The position numbers were made by a program, and so were the translations under genes. Shown here piece by piece: positions 19,272 to 27,780 of a stretch of DNA of 64,000 nucleotides. The first letter of the stretch is position 1; each line of letters starts with the position of its first letter. The notes under the pieces are model-generated. The model was given only the letters and a program-made list of their open reading frames with translations. It made no database searches and was not told the DNA's origin. The stretch is from Arthrobacter sp. MYb23 (GTDB taxonomy: Bacteria > Actinomycetota > Actinomycetes > Actinomycetales > Micrococcaceae), in the NCBI RefSeq assembly GCF_002979775.1, contig NZ_PCPR01000001.1, positions 186,001 through 250,000 on the forward strand. The letters are read 5' to 3'.

Positions 19272-19537
19272 TCCCGGCGTCGGGGTCTATGCCGCACCGT
19301 CACCACCCACTTCGAGCACTCGGGTGCTGCGACGCGCCGAGGTTTGCGGCGCGCCGAGGTTTGCGGCGCGCCGCAAGGTTGATGCCATCAAAGTGGGTGC
19401 TAGCCGCACAGCCGAGTCCGCGGTTCCCCCAGTCACGCACTCGTTCGAGTCCCCCGCCGCACAACGGGGAGCTGGGCGAACAACTGCGGGATCCTCAAGC
19501 AGGTGGGATCAGCCAGCAGAAGACTTGTGGGCACACG
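19272..19537. other. Non-coding stretch with 17-bp direct repeats
   Basis: Holds two exact 17-bp units GCGCCGAGGTTTGCGGC (19334-19350 and 19351-19367) followed by GCGCCGCAA, which can pair with the repeat ends to form stems. Open frames in this interval continue through the antisense tRNA and are not credible genes. A GTTCGAGTCCCCC word near 19441 resembles a tRNA T-arm, but its stem does not pair. Confidence 0.6.
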
Positions 19538-19570
19538 AAAAAATCCCCGGAACCAGTGGTTCCGGGGATT
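19538..19570 (-). terminator. Intrinsic terminator of tRNA-Tyr
   Basis: Fourteen-base arms AATCCCCGGAACCA (19542-19555) and TGGTTCCGGGGATT (19557-19570) are followed, on the minus strand, by a run of six T. It lies 10 bases past the tRNA 3' end, a textbook rho-independent terminator. Confidence 0.88.
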
Positions 19571-19579
19571 CTCCTTGGG

Positions 19580-19661
19580 TGGCAGATGAGGGATTCGAAC
19601 CCCCGTAGGCGTTGCCAGCTGATTTACAGTCAGCCCCCTTTGGCCGCTCGGGTAATCTGCC
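19580..19661 (-). tRNA. tRNA-Tyr (anticodon GTA)
   Basis: The acceptor stem pairs GGCAGAT with ATCTGCC, with discriminator A; the terminal CCA is not encoded. The anticodon stem GCTGA/TCAGC holds loop CTGTAAA, giving GTA (complement of 19625-19627). A long variable arm follows the anticodon stem, as required for bacterial class II tRNA-Tyr, and the T-loop GTTCGAATC is standard. Length about 82 nt. Confidence 0.95.
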
Positions 19662-19789
19662 GAACTTCAAAAGAAGATCACTTCCGGAGACCGTTTCTTT
19701 TAGATCCGGTAACCGAAGGCAGAGACAACCTTACAGAATTTTCTGCGAAGAATCTAATCGGCGCCGGACGCCTGGGATTTCGCGGGATT

Positions 19790-20077
19790 TCAGGCTTCTC
19801 CGAGGATCCTGCCGGCCAATTTAGCTTCGAACTTTTCGGCTTGCTCGGCAGTGATCTGGTTGAGCTGCACAGCGCGCAGCAAGTCCGCGTGGACTCCGTC
19901 CATACGCGAAGCAGCGTTGGGAACCGGACTGAGGACGATCGATGCCGCGACAGCCGCGGCAGCTACGGCACTTGCTGCGGCAACTGCGGCCGTACCAAGG
20001 GAACCTGCCGCCGCACCAAGGGAACCTGCTGCTGCGGACGCGGTTTTGCTGATGGACTGGACGGCCTTGCTGCTCAT
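19790..20077 (-). CDS. Small alanine-rich protein of unknown function
   Basis: A 95-residue protein with GGAGG six bases before the ATG. The first half is almost entirely A, S, G and V (a single membrane segment or a weak signal region near 25-48); the second half is a charged helix, HADLLRAVQLNQITAEQAEKFEAK. The good ribosome-binding site and the sensible C-terminal half support it over the longer antisense frame. It sits upstream of tRNA-Tyr on the same strand. Function unknown. Confidence 0.62.
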   Translation of the reverse strand: MSSKAVQSISKTASAAAGSLGAAAGSLGTAAVAAASAVAAAAVAASIVLSPVPNAASRMDGVHADLLRAVQLNQITAEQAEKFEAKLAGRILGEA

Positions 20078-20259
20078 GCTGATCCTCCGTGGATGCGTTC
20101 TTCCAACTGGTACAACTCTCGACCGGCAGCCTCAGTTCCAGCCCTGCATGCGCTGTGAGCGAACTGTGAAAGAACTCCCCGGCCCCAACCCACGCCTTCC
20201 GTACTAGGCTGGATGCCAGACCAACCCGCCCTCACAGGGCCCCCAACCTAAGGAGAGTC

Positions 20260-20751
20260 ATGGCAGGCGAATCCACATTCGACGTCGTAAGCAAAGTAGA
20301 CAAGCAAGAGGTTGCCAACGCGCTCAACCAGTCCCAGAAGGAAATCGCCCAGCGGTACGACTTCAAGGGCGTCGGTGCCGAGATCGACTTCAGCGGCGAA
20401 AAGATCCTCATGAAGGCCAACTCCGAGGACCGCATCCTGGCTGTTCTGGACGTCTTCCAGTCCAAGCTCATCAAGCGCGGCATCTCCTTGAAGTCGTTGG
20501 ACCAAGGCGAGCCCTACCCGTCCGGTAAGGAATTCCGCCTGGAGTGCACCATCAAGGAGGGCATTGCGCAGGACATCGCCAAGAAGATCAACAAGATCAT
20601 CCGCGATGAAGCCCCCAAGTCCGTCAAGTCCCAGATCCAGGGCGACGAACTCCGGGTCACCTCCAAGTCCCGCGATGACCTGCAGGAGACCATGAACATC
20701 CTGAAGAAGTTCGACGAGGCCGATCTCCAGTTCGTGAACTTCCGCAGCTAG
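20260..20751 (+). CDS. yajQ: YajQ-family cyclic di-GMP-binding protein
   Basis: A 163-residue protein with two ferredoxin-like domains. It opens MAGESTFDVVSKVDKQEVANAL and contains QRYDFKGVGAEIDF, KRGISLKSLDQG and KSVKSQIQGDELRVTSKSRDDLQ, all hallmarks of the family. Members bind nucleotides or cyclic di-GMP and RNA and influence transcription in some bacteria; the role in actinobacteria is not established. AAGGAGA stands before the ATG and a strong terminator follows, so it is monocistronic. Confidence 0.93.
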   Translation: MAGESTFDVVSKVDKQEVANALNQSQKEIAQRYDFKGVGAEIDFSGEKILMKANSEDRILAVLDVFQSKLIKRGISLKSLDQGEPYPSGKEFRLECTIKEGIAQDIAKKINKIIRDEAPKSVKSQIQGDELRVTSKSRDDLQETMNILKKFDEADLQFVNFRS

Positions 20752-20787
20752 CACCCTCGCAAAAACGCGGAGGCAATCAAGGGCCTC

Positions 20788-20832
20788 AAAGCCGGGACGC
20801 ACGCTCATCTGGGCGCTGCATCCCGGCTTTTT
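20788..20832 (+). terminator. Intrinsic terminator of yajQ
   Basis: AAAGCCGGGA (20788-20797) pairs with TCCCGGCTTT (20821-20830) and is followed by further T residues. It lies about 37 bp after the yajQ stop codon. Confidence 0.82.
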
Positions 20833-20889
20833 GCTGCCCTCAACTACATCGATTGTCGTAATGAGCGAGCGCATTAGCGCATGATTACT

Positions 20890-20937
20890 TTGCGTAATAG
20901 TCAAGTCACAGTATCCTTCTTCCTTAGGTGAGCCTAA
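20890..20937 (+). promoter_or_regulatory. efe operon promoter with DtxR/IdeR iron box
   Basis: TTAGGTGAGCCTAA at 20924-20937 is a perfect TTAGG/CCTAA dyad and matches the core of the DtxR/IdeR box of actinobacteria. A -35 like TTGCGT (20890-20895) and a -10 like TATCCT (20912-20917), 16 bp apart, place the box at the transcription start. Iron-loaded DtxR would block transcription, so the operon should be induced by iron starvation. Confidence 0.82.
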
Positions 20938-20966
20938 GTACGGCTCCCCTTAGCGAAAGAAAATCC

Positions 20967-21821
20967 ATGACCGCCAATTTCCTGATCGGCCTGCGCGAAG
21001 GCCTTGAGGCCTCTCTCATCGTGGTCCTCCTGATGGCTTACCTCATCAAGACCGGCCGGCGGCACCTGATCCCCCGTGTCTGGATGGGCGTGGGCCTCGC
21101 AATCGCCATTTCGCTTGGTTTCGGCGCCATGCTGACTTTTGGCCCCCGTGGTCTAACGTTCGAGGCGCAGGAAGCGATCGGCGGAGGCTTGTCCATCGTT
21201 GCCGTCGCTCTGGTGACCTGGATGGTGTTCTGGATGGCCCGTACCGCACGCAGCCTCGGTGGCGAACTCCGCTCGCAGGTGGACAAAGCGGCCGACGGCG
21301 CCGCCTGGGGCCTTGTGGTGGTTGCGGCACTGGCCGTGGGCAGGGAGGGCCTGGAAACCGCCCTGTTTATCTGGGCAGCAGCCCAGGCCACCGGTGAAAC
21401 CACGTTGCCGCTGCTCGGTGCACTGCTGGGGCTCATCACCGCTGCCGCCCTGGGTTATTTGCTTCACCGGGGTATCCTGAAGGTGAACCTGGGCCGCTTC
21501 TTCACCTGGACCGGGGTAGGACTGATCATTATCGCCGGCGGTGTTCTGGCTTATGGCATCCATGATCTGCAGGAAGCCGGAATCCTGCCGGGCCTGAACA
21601 ACCTGGCCTTCGACGTCTCAGCCGCCATCCCGCCGTCGTCCTGGTACGGCACCCTGCTCAAAGGCACCCTGAACTTCTCCCCCGCCACCACCTGGCTGGA
21701 GGCAGCCGCCTGGCTGCTGTACGTGGTTCCGGTGTTGATCCTGTACATCCGGGCTAACCGCTCGTCACCTCCCAAGGCTTCCAGCGCAGCCTCAGTCTCT
21801 GCTGTCGCAACACAGGCCTAA
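20967..21821 (+). CDS. efeU: EfeU, FTR1-family iron permease
   Basis: Inner-membrane permease of the EfeUOB ferrous/ferric iron importer, 284 residues with about seven helices. Both iron-binding REGLE motifs are present (R10-E14 and R126-E130). The ATG at 20967 is used because the frame upstream runs through the iron box; it gives [20 protein letters not shown], the usual EfeU beginning. First gene of a three-gene operon. Confidence 0.94.
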   Translation: MTANFLIGLREGLEASLIVVLLMAYLIKTGRRHLIPRVWMGVGLAIAISLGFGAMLTFGPRGLTFEAQEAIGGGLSIVAVALVTWMVFWMARTARSLGGELRSQVDKAADGAAWGLVVVAALAVGREGLETALFIWAAAQATGETTLPLLGALLGLITAAALGYLLHRGILKVNLGRFFTWTGVGLIIIAGGVLAYGIHDLQEAGILPGLNNLAFDVSAAIPPSSWYGTLLKGTLNFSPATTWLEAAAWLLYVVPVLILYIRANRSSPPKASSAASVSAVATQA

Positions 21822-21877
21822 GGCCACCACAGTTTTCCGGGTAACTCCCGTCACGCCCTTCAACATAAGGACCCACC

Positions 21878-23050
21878 ATGCTCGGAACCCCCAAACTTCG
21901 CAGGACCCTGGCCGTCATTGGCGCGGCCGCAGCCGTTCCCTTGGTACTTGCCGGCTGCACTGACAACACCAAGACCACGGGTGCCGCAGACGGCCCCATC
22001 CAGGTCAGCAGCAACGCCAACGAATGCAAGGTGTCCACGGGCACCGCCCCCAGCGGCAACCTTACTTTTGCCGTGAAAAACGAAGGCACGGAGGTCACCG
22101 AGTTCTACCTTCTGGCCGAAGACGGTCTGAGGATCCTCGGCGAAGTGGAGAACATCGGGCCCGGCATCACCCGCAACCTGGTGGTCACCGCTCCGGCTGG
22201 CAAGTACAACACGGCCTGCAAGCCGGGCATGCAGGGCGAAGGCATCCGCGCGTCCTTTGAGGTCACCGAATCCGGCAACAAGCCCAGCGTCGACGCCGAC
22301 TTCCAGAAGCTCCTGGACACGGGATCCCAGCAGTACGTGGCCTACGTCAAAGACCAGAGCGAGCAGCTCATTGTGGGCACCAAAGCCTTCGCCGATGCGT
22401 TCGCCGCCGGTGATGCCGCCAAGGCCCGTGAGCTCTACGCTTCAACCCGCATGCACTGGGAGCGGATCGAACCTGTAGCTGAGTCCTTCGGCGACCTGGA
22501 CCCCAAGCTGGATGCCCGCGAGGCAGACCTTGAACCCGGACAGGAATGGACCGGCTGGCACCGTGCGGAGAAGGACCTCTTCCCGCCTGCGGAATACACC
22601 GCCATGACGCCGGCCGAGCGCACCGCCATCTCCACCCAGCTGGTTGCAGACACCGAAGACCTCGTCACCCGCACCCGCACGGTTGAGCTCACTCCGGACA
22701 AGCTCGGCAACGGCGCCAAGGAACTCCTGGACGAAGTTGCCACCGGCAAGGTCACAGGCGAAGAGGAAATCTGGTCCCACACGGATCTTTGGGATTTCCA
22801 GGCCAACGTGGACGGCGCACGCATCGCTTTTGAGAACCTGAGGCCGGCCCTTGAGCAGAAGGACCCCGAGCTCGCCAAGTCCTTGGACGAGAAGTTCACG
22901 GCGCTCCAAACCGAACTCAAGACGCATGCCAAGGGCGACGGCTTCGTGTTCTACAACGAGCTGAGCCAGGACCAAGTCCAGCAGCTCGCCGCGCTGGTCG
23001 ATTCGCTGGGTGAGCCCCTCTCCAAGCTCACCGCAGCCGTAGTGTTGTGA
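21878..23050 (+). CDS. efeO: EfeO, periplasmic-type iron-binding lipoprotein
   Basis: Delivers iron to EfeU at the outer face of the membrane. The 390-residue protein has a lipoprotein signal with lipobox LAGC (C27), an N-terminal cupredoxin-like domain (about 45-150) and a C-terminal imelysin/M75 domain (about 160-385) with the characteristic HWERIEP and GWHRAEKDLF segments. Its stop overlaps the start of efeB by 4 bp. Confidence 0.94.
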   Translation: MLGTPKLRRTLAVIGAAAAVPLVLAGCTDNTKTTGAADGPIQVSSNANECKVSTGTAPSGNLTFAVKNEGTEVTEFYLLAEDGLRILGEVENIGPGITRNLVVTAPAGKYNTACKPGMQGEGIRASFEVTESGNKPSVDADFQKLLDTGSQQYVAYVKDQSEQLIVGTKAFADAFAAGDAAKARELYASTRMHWERIEPVAESFGDLDPKLDAREADLEPGQEWTGWHRAEKDLFPPAEYTAMTPAERTAISTQLVADTEDLVTRTRTVELTPDKLGNGAKELLDEVATGKVTGEEEIWSHTDLWDFQANVDGARIAFENLRPALEQKDPELAKSLDEKFTALQTELKTHAKGDGFVFYNELSQDQVQQLAALVDSLGEPLSKLTAAVVL

Positions 23051-24474
23051 CTGGCTGCCCCTTCGGGCACACCGACGAGCCCGTCGACAAAGACACTAAC
23101 CTTGTCCGGCAGGGCACGGCAGCTGAGGCTGCCGCCGTCGTGACGTCCCGGGAAGCGGCCGACGGCGGTACAGCAGCTGCCGCTGAAAGCCGCCGCACGG
23201 GCGTCTCCCGCCGTGGCCTGCTCTCGCTCGCGGGAGTAGGCGGCGCGGGTGCGGTTGCCGGTCTGGCTGCCGGGTTCCTGGGACATGACGCGTTGTCTGC
23301 CGCTGCTGCATCCTCCGCGGACACCAGCACCGGCGAAGCGGTGGTCCCATTCTTTGGCGAGCACCAGGCCGGCATCACTACCCCGGCCCAGGATCGCCTG
23401 CACATGGCCGCTTTTGATGTCACCACTGAAGACCGCAAAGAACTCATCAAGCTCCTCAAGGACTGGACTGCCGCGGCCGAATCCATGACAACCGGCCTCC
23501 CCACTGGCGCGACGGGCGCCGTGGACGGGCCGTACGATGCCCCGCCTGAAGACACCGGCGAAGCTTTGGATTTGGCGGCTGCGAAGTTGACGCTGACCTT
23601 CGGTTTTGGCGCGGGGCTGTTCGAGAAGGATGGGAGGGCGCGCTTTGGTCTGGAGGGCCGTCGTCCGGAGGCACTGATCGATCTTCCGCATTTCCCAGGG
23701 GACGATCTTCAGCCGGGCCGCACGGGTGGGGACATCGTCATCCAGGCCTGCGCTGATGACCCCCAAGTGGCAGTCCACGCTATTCGGAACCTTGCACGGA
23801 TCGGCTTCGGCAAGGTCCGGGTCCGGTGGTCGCAGTTGGGCTTTGGACGCACGTCCTCTACGTCCAGGGCCCAGGTGACACCCCGGAACCTGTTCGGATT
23901 CAAGGACGGCACCAACAACCTCAAGGTCGAGGACAACGCCCTGCTTGATGAGCACGTCTGGGTAGGCGCCGGCTCGGCGGGCGAACAATGGATGAACGGC
24001 GGCAGCTACCTGGTGGCCCGCAGGATTCAGATGCACATTGAAATCTGGGACCGGACTTCCCTGCGCGAACAGGAGGGACTGATTGGCCGCACCAAGGGAG
24101 TTGGCGCTCCGTTGTCCGGCGGGGACGAGTTCAGCACCCCCGATTTCGCCATGGCAGGCCGCAACGGAGATCCCCTGATTCCCATGGACTCCCACATGCG
24201 CCTGGCCCACCCGGACCAGAACAACGGCGTGAGGATGCTGCGCCGTGGCTACAACTTCACGGATGGCTCGGACGGGCTGGGACACCTCGACGCCGGGCTG
24301 TTCTTCATTGCCTTCGTCAAGGATCCCCGAACCCACTACGTTCCCATGCAGCTGGCATTGGCCAAGAGCGACACCCTGTCCGTGGAGTACTTGAAGCACA
24401 CGGGCTCGGGGCTCTTTGCGGTGCCTCCGGGCGTCCAGGCGGGCGGTTTCATCGGCGAGGGCTTGTTCGCCTAG
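23047..24474 (+). CDS. efeB: EfeB, Tat-exported Dyp-type heme peroxidase
   Basis: Heme peroxidase that oxidises iron or releases it from heme for EfeO/EfeU. The 475-residue protein has a twin-arginine signal SRRGLLSLAG (R55-R56) after an unusually long 54-residue N-region, then the Dyp fold with GFKDGTNN (GxxDG motif; distal Asp) and the proximal region around MDSHMRLAHP. The GTG start overlaps the efeO stop. The long leader starts at the only in-frame codon that keeps coupling, so I retain it. Confidence 0.93.
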   Translation: MTGCPFGHTDEPVDKDTNLVRQGTAAEAAAVVTSREAADGGTAAAAESRRTGVSRRGLLSLAGVGGAGAVAGLAAGFLGHDALSAAAASSADTSTGEAVVPFFGEHQAGITTPAQDRLHMAAFDVTTEDRKELIKLLKDWTAAAESMTTGLPTGATGAVDGPYDAPPEDTGEALDLAAAKLTLTFGFGAGLFEKDGRARFGLEGRRPEALIDLPHFPGDDLQPGRTGGDIVIQACADDPQVAVHAIRNLARIGFGKVRVRWSQLGFGRTSSTSRAQVTPRNLFGFKDGTNNLKVEDNALLDEHVWVGAGSAGEQWMNGGSYLVARRIQMHIEIWDRTSLREQEGLIGRTKGVGAPLSGGDEFSTPDFAMAGRNGDPLIPMDSHMRLAHPDQNNGVRMLRRGYNFTDGSDGLGHLDAGLFFIAFVKDPRTHYVPMQLALAKSDTLSVEYLKHTGSGLFAVPPGVQAGGFIGEGLFA

Positions 24475-24498
24475 ACCTGGTCAGCACAATGACGTTGA

Positions 24499-24542
24499 GA
24501 ACCCGCTTTTCCGTTGTTGGTCAACCACGGAAAAGCGGGTTC
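24499..24542. terminator. Long hairpin, member of a dispersed repeat
   Basis: Perfect 15-base arms GAACCCGCTTTTCCG (24499-24513) and CGGAAAAGCGGGTTC (24528-24542) surround TTGTTGGTCAACCA. It lies between the convergent efeB and htpX genes. A closely similar but partly degenerate sequence recurs at 58477-58518 in the same kind of place. Confidence 0.75.
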
Positions 24543-24559
24543 ACGACGTGTTTGGCTCT

Positions 24560-25456
24560 CTAGGAAAGCGGGCGCCCGGCCATCCTTTCCAGCCGGCTGA
24601 TCCGTTCCTTCATGGGCGGGTGTGTGGAGAACATACGCCGTATGCCGCCGCCGCGGAACGGGTTGGCGATCATCAGGTGTGAGGCATTGACCAGCCGCTG
24701 GTCCTGCGGGAGCGGCAACTGGCTGACCCCGGATTCGATCTTGCGCAGGGCTGAGGCGAGCGCCAGGGGGTCGCCGGTGAGCTCGGCACCGTCTTCATCG
24801 GCGTCGTACTCGCGGGTTCGGGAGATGGCCATCTGGATCAATGAGGCCGCGAACGGCGCCAGCAGGGCCATGGCGATGGTGGCCAGCGGGTTGGCGTTGC
24901 GCCGGTCGCCGCTGCCGAAGATCAGCAGCATCTGCCCCACGGAGGTGATGACTCCGGCCACGGCCGCGGCAACTGACGACGTCAGGATGTCGCGGTTGTA
25001 CACGTGCATCAGCTCATGCCCCAGGACGCCCCTGAGTTCGCGGGCGTCCAGCAGGTGAAGGATGCCCTCGGTGCAGCACACGGCGGCGTTCTTTGGATTG
25101 CGTCCGGTGGCAAAAGCATTGGGAGTCATGGTGGGCGATAGGTAAATCCGCGGCATGGGCTTGTTGGCACGCACGGACAGCTCTCGGACTATCTGATAGA
25201 GCTGCGGCGCCTGCGCCTCTGTGACGGGGTAGGCAGCCATGGAACGGATGGCGATCTTGTCGCTGTTCCAGTAGCCATAAGCCGTGGTACCAACACCGAT
25301 CAACGCCATGATCCAGATAGGTGTGGTGCTGCGCGTCCCGGCCGCGATGATGGCGCCCAAACCCAACAACACCGCCCACAGCACACCGAAGAGTGCCGCG
25401 GTCTTGAGTCCATTGTTGTGTTTATGCACGGTTGTTCTTGTCGCTTTCCTCGTCAT
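24560..25456 (-). CDS. htpX: HtpX-like membrane zinc metalloprotease (M48B)
   Basis: A 298-residue membrane protease for quality control of misfolded membrane proteins. The zinc motif HELMH is at 147-151 (H147, E148, H151), with a downstream glutamate in SRTREYDADEDGAEL. Two N-terminal helices and two further helices follow the family plan, with the active site facing the cytoplasm. It ends RRMFSTHPPMKERISRLERM, the standard C-terminal signature. Confidence 0.93.
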   Translation of the reverse strand: MTRKATRTTVHKHNNGLKTAALFGVLWAVLLGLGAIIAAGTRSTTPIWIMALIGVGTTAYGYWNSDKIAIRSMAAYPVTEAQAPQLYQIVRELSVRANKPMPRIYLSPTMTPNAFATGRNPKNAAVCCTEGILHLLDARELRGVLGHELMHVYNRDILTSSVAAAVAGVITSVGQMLLIFGSGDRRNANPLATIAMALLAPFAASLIQMAISRTREYDADEDGAELTGDPLALASALRKIESGVSQLPLPQDQRLVNASHLMIANPFRGGGIRRMFSTHPPMKERISRLERMAGRPLS

Positions 25457-25548
25457 TGGCAGGGGTTCTGTACGGATTAACGCCGACGCCGCCCGTCGTG
25501 TTCCGTTGCCAGCCTACGTCGGCGGGTGGCCGGCAGCGTGCCGCAGGG

Positions 25549-26820
25549 TCAGGGCACAGGGTGTTTGGCGTCGTAGGCGACGAATCCGGGCTGCATTCGT
25601 GAAGCCACCCATGCCAGGAGAATGCAAAGAAGTCCGCCTAGAAGCAACACTCCGCCTTCACTGAGGAACTGGGTGACACCGCCGGCCAGCATGTCCCCCA
25701 CTCTGGGCCCTCCGGCCACCACCACAATGAACACGCCTTGGAGCCGGCCCCGCATGTGGTCCGGAGTGGCTGACTGGAGGATGGTGGTACGGAAGACGGC
25801 GCTGATGGAGTCCGAGATCCCGGCGAGGGCACAGCACAGGGCAGCCGGGATCAGCCAGGCAGTGACGCCGTCGCGGCCGGAATCCCCGGCGAGCAGCACC
25901 ACCAGACCGAACCCGGCAATGGAAGCGCCCCAGCCGATCACTGACCACACCACGGCGCTGCCCTGCTTGCGAACCCTTCCCAGGGGCCCGGAAAACAGCC
26001 CGGCCAGGAAAGCACCCACGGCTGTGGAGGCGAGCAATACACCCACGGTGGTTTCGCCTCCACCGATCATCACGGCCCCGATGGCGGGCATCAAAGCCCG
26101 GGGTTGGGCGCAGATCATGGCGATGAGGTCGATGATGAACGTCATGCGAACGTTGGGCCGTGTCCCCAGGAACCGGAAGCCCTCCACCACGGAGCGGAGC
26201 CCTGGCCGCACGGCATCCTTGGACGGTGGCAGGGGCGGGAGTTTGAAGAGCCCCCACAGGGCGAACGTGAAGCTGATGACATCTATGGTGTAGGTCCAGC
26301 CGAATCCGATGGTGGCCACAAGGACGCCTGCCAGGAGCGGCCCGGCGGTCATGGACAGGCCAAACGTCAGCATGCTCAGTGCGTTGGCCGCCGGAAGCAG
26401 ATCCTTGCGGACCAGGAGCGGAATGATGGCACTGCGGGCAGGGCCGTTAATGCCCTGGGCGCCACTTTGCACGGCTACCAACGCGTAAAGGAGCCAGATG
26501 TTGCCGATTTCCAACCACGCCTGCAAAGCCAATGCGGCCGTGGTGGCCCAAAGGACCAGCGAGGCAATGAGGGCAACTTTGCGGCGATCGTAGGCATCCG
26601 AGACAGAGCCCCCATACAGCCCGGCAATGACCAGGGGCACCAGCGCGAAGATCCCCAGGAGGCCCACGTAGAAGCTCTCCTGAGTGAGCCGATAAACCTC
26701 CAGGCTCACCGCCACCAAGGTCAGCTGGGTTCCGATGGCAGCCACGGAGGCCCCCAGCCAGAGCCGCCTAAAAGCGGGGCTCTCCTTTAAGGGGGTGATA
26801 TCTGCCAGTAGTTTCGCCAC
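25549..26820 (-). CDS. MFS transporter, EntS/multidrug-like
   Basis: A 423-residue 12-helix permease. The N-terminus (PLKESPAFRRLWLGASVAAI and VSLEVYRLTQESFYVGLLG) matches the EntS (enterobactin exporter)-like MFS group, and the loop SVSDAYDRRKVALIAS is the MFS signature. It lies 92 bp upstream of htpX on the same strand. No siderophore genes are near, so general efflux is as likely as siderophore export. Confidence 0.85.
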   Translation of the reverse strand: MAKLLADITPLKESPAFRRLWLGASVAAIGTQLTLVAVSLEVYRLTQESFYVGLLGIFALVPLVIAGLYGGSVSDAYDRRKVALIASLVLWATTAALALQAWLEIGNIWLLYALVAVQSGAQGINGPARSAIIPLLVRKDLLPAANALSMLTFGLSMTAGPLLAGVLVATIGFGWTYTIDVISFTFALWGLFKLPPLPPSKDAVRPGLRSVVEGFRFLGTRPNVRMTFIIDLIAMICAQPRALMPAIGAVMIGGGETTVGVLLASTAVGAFLAGLFSGPLGRVRKQGSAVVWSVIGWGASIAGFGLVVLLAGDSGRDGVTAWLIPAALCCALAGISDSISAVFRTTILQSATPDHMRGRLQGVFIVVVAGGPRVGDMLAGGVTQFLSEGGVLLLGGLLCILLAWVASRMQPGFVAYDAKHPVP

Positions 26821-26910
26821 CGTCCTACCTTAACGAGCATTGCGGCAACCGCCCGCAACTATCCCTGGGTGCGGGAACGCTTGGTAGGCTCACCCCGGGA
26901 AGGAGTTGAC

Positions 26911-27750
26911 ATGCGCTTGGAGCGTCGTTTGCTGTACCGTTCGGGGTTTTGGGAAATAGCCAGGCCACGCCACCCCCTCACGGCCGGGCACATCCTGATC
27001 CGTCTGTCCGATCCCTCCACCGAGTTCGCGCAGGCCTCAGCGTCCGACTGGCTCTTCTGCCACAACCTTGTACGCGCCGCCCTCCATGACGTACTCGGGG
27101 CAACCCGCTTCGCGGTGATGTTCGCCCACCGCTGGCACCCTCTGGGCTCCGCCATCGGCGAGCCCGTGGCTGAGTCCTCAACTCCCACGTTCCACCTGTT
27201 CGGCCGCTGGGACGGAGAAACCACGACGCCGGGGGCTCAGCTTTCGTTGCCGGCCCACCGTCGCCTCGGGGAGCCTGATCACCCTCTGGAAGCTACCGAT
27301 GCCGCAGTCCGTGAGGCGCTGCGACGGAGCCGCTCCGAGGCCGCCGTGAGTTCCGGACCTCAAGTGGGGGACGCCGTCGTGCCCGCTTCTGACACAAGTC
27401 CGCCCGCTTCTGACACAAGTCCGCCCGCTTCTGACTCAAGTCCGCTGGCTTCTCACCCAGGTCCGCTGGCTCGGGCGGTGCAGACAGGGCCGCGCCATAC
27501 GGTCATTGAAGCTGTCCGGCCTGTGGCGTCTGTTCGCGAGATCCTGCCGGCGGAATTGCTGGCAATGGGGGCTGTCCTGGCGGAGCTTCCCCTGGGTGGG
27601 GGTCTTAGTGGATTCAGTTGCCTGGCCTTGGAATCGGAAACTGCAGGTACTCCGCTGCGGGTCCACGCGCTGGGCCGGTCCGCCGCTGAAGTGGTCAATC
27701 CGCTGGAGGATCTGCTCCGTTCACCAGAAGTTAGCCTTGCCTTATTGTGA
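26911..27750 (+). CDS. Protein of unknown function, possibly a diverged HIT-like domain
   Basis: A 279-residue soluble protein; AAGGAG precedes the ATG. The first 110 residues (PLTAGHILIRLSDPSTEF, then STPTFHLFGRWDG) follow the order of a HIT nucleotide-binding domain, but the H-x-H-x-H triad is not intact, so hydrolase activity is doubtful. A proline/serine linker made of 7-residue repeats separates it from a C-terminal domain with LPAELLAMGAVLAELPLGGGLSGFSC. Assignment is weak. It is divergent from the EntS-like MFS gene. Confidence 0.6.
   Translation: MRLERRLLYRSGFWEIARPRHPLTAGHILIRLSDPSTEFAQASASDWLFCHNLVRAALHDVLGATRFAVMFAHRWHPLGSAIGEPVAESSTPTFHLFGRWDGETTTPGAQLSLPAHRRLGEPDHPLEATDAAVREALRRSRSEAAVSSGPQVGDAVVPASDTSPPASDTSPPASDSSPLASHPGPLARAVQTGPRHTVIEAVRPVASVREILPAELLAMGAVLAELPLGGGLSGFSCLALESETAGTPLRVHALGRSAAEVVNPLEDLLRSPEVSLALL
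27382..27465 (+). repeat. Four 21-bp tandem units encoding PASDTSP-like repeats
   Basis: Units CCCGCTTCTGACACAAGTCCG at 27382 and 27403 are identical, the third (27424) differs by one base, and the fourth (27445) is more diverged. They encode a flexible 7-residue repeat between the two halves of the host protein. Confidence 0.9.
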
Positions 27751-27780
27751 ACTCCTCAAAATAAGTGTTTCAATGAATGC
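27745..27780 (+). promoter_or_regulatory. AT-rich promoter region of the Fur-type regulator and catalase
   Basis: The 30 bp between the preceding stop and the regulator ATG is strikingly AT-rich (CTCAAAATAAGTGTTTCAAT) next to a -35 like TTGTGA (27745-27750). There is no Shine-Dalgarno, so the message may be leaderless. A loose dyad TCAAAATAA...TTTCAATGA could be the autoregulatory site. Weak evidence. Confidence 0.35.

Noticed and set aside
19400..19470. Possible second tRNA suggested by GTTCGAGTCCCCC
   Set aside because: The T-stem halves do not pair and no acceptor or anticodon stem could be drawn.
19289..20158. 290-codon plus-strand frame across the tRNA region
   Set aside because: Runs antisense through tRNA-Tyr and its terminator; only the small minus-strand gene at 19790-20077 has a good ribosome-binding site.
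22951..24399. Open frame antisense to efeB and the end of efeO
   Set aside because: Fully covered by two strongly supported genes, no ribosome-binding site, no domain.
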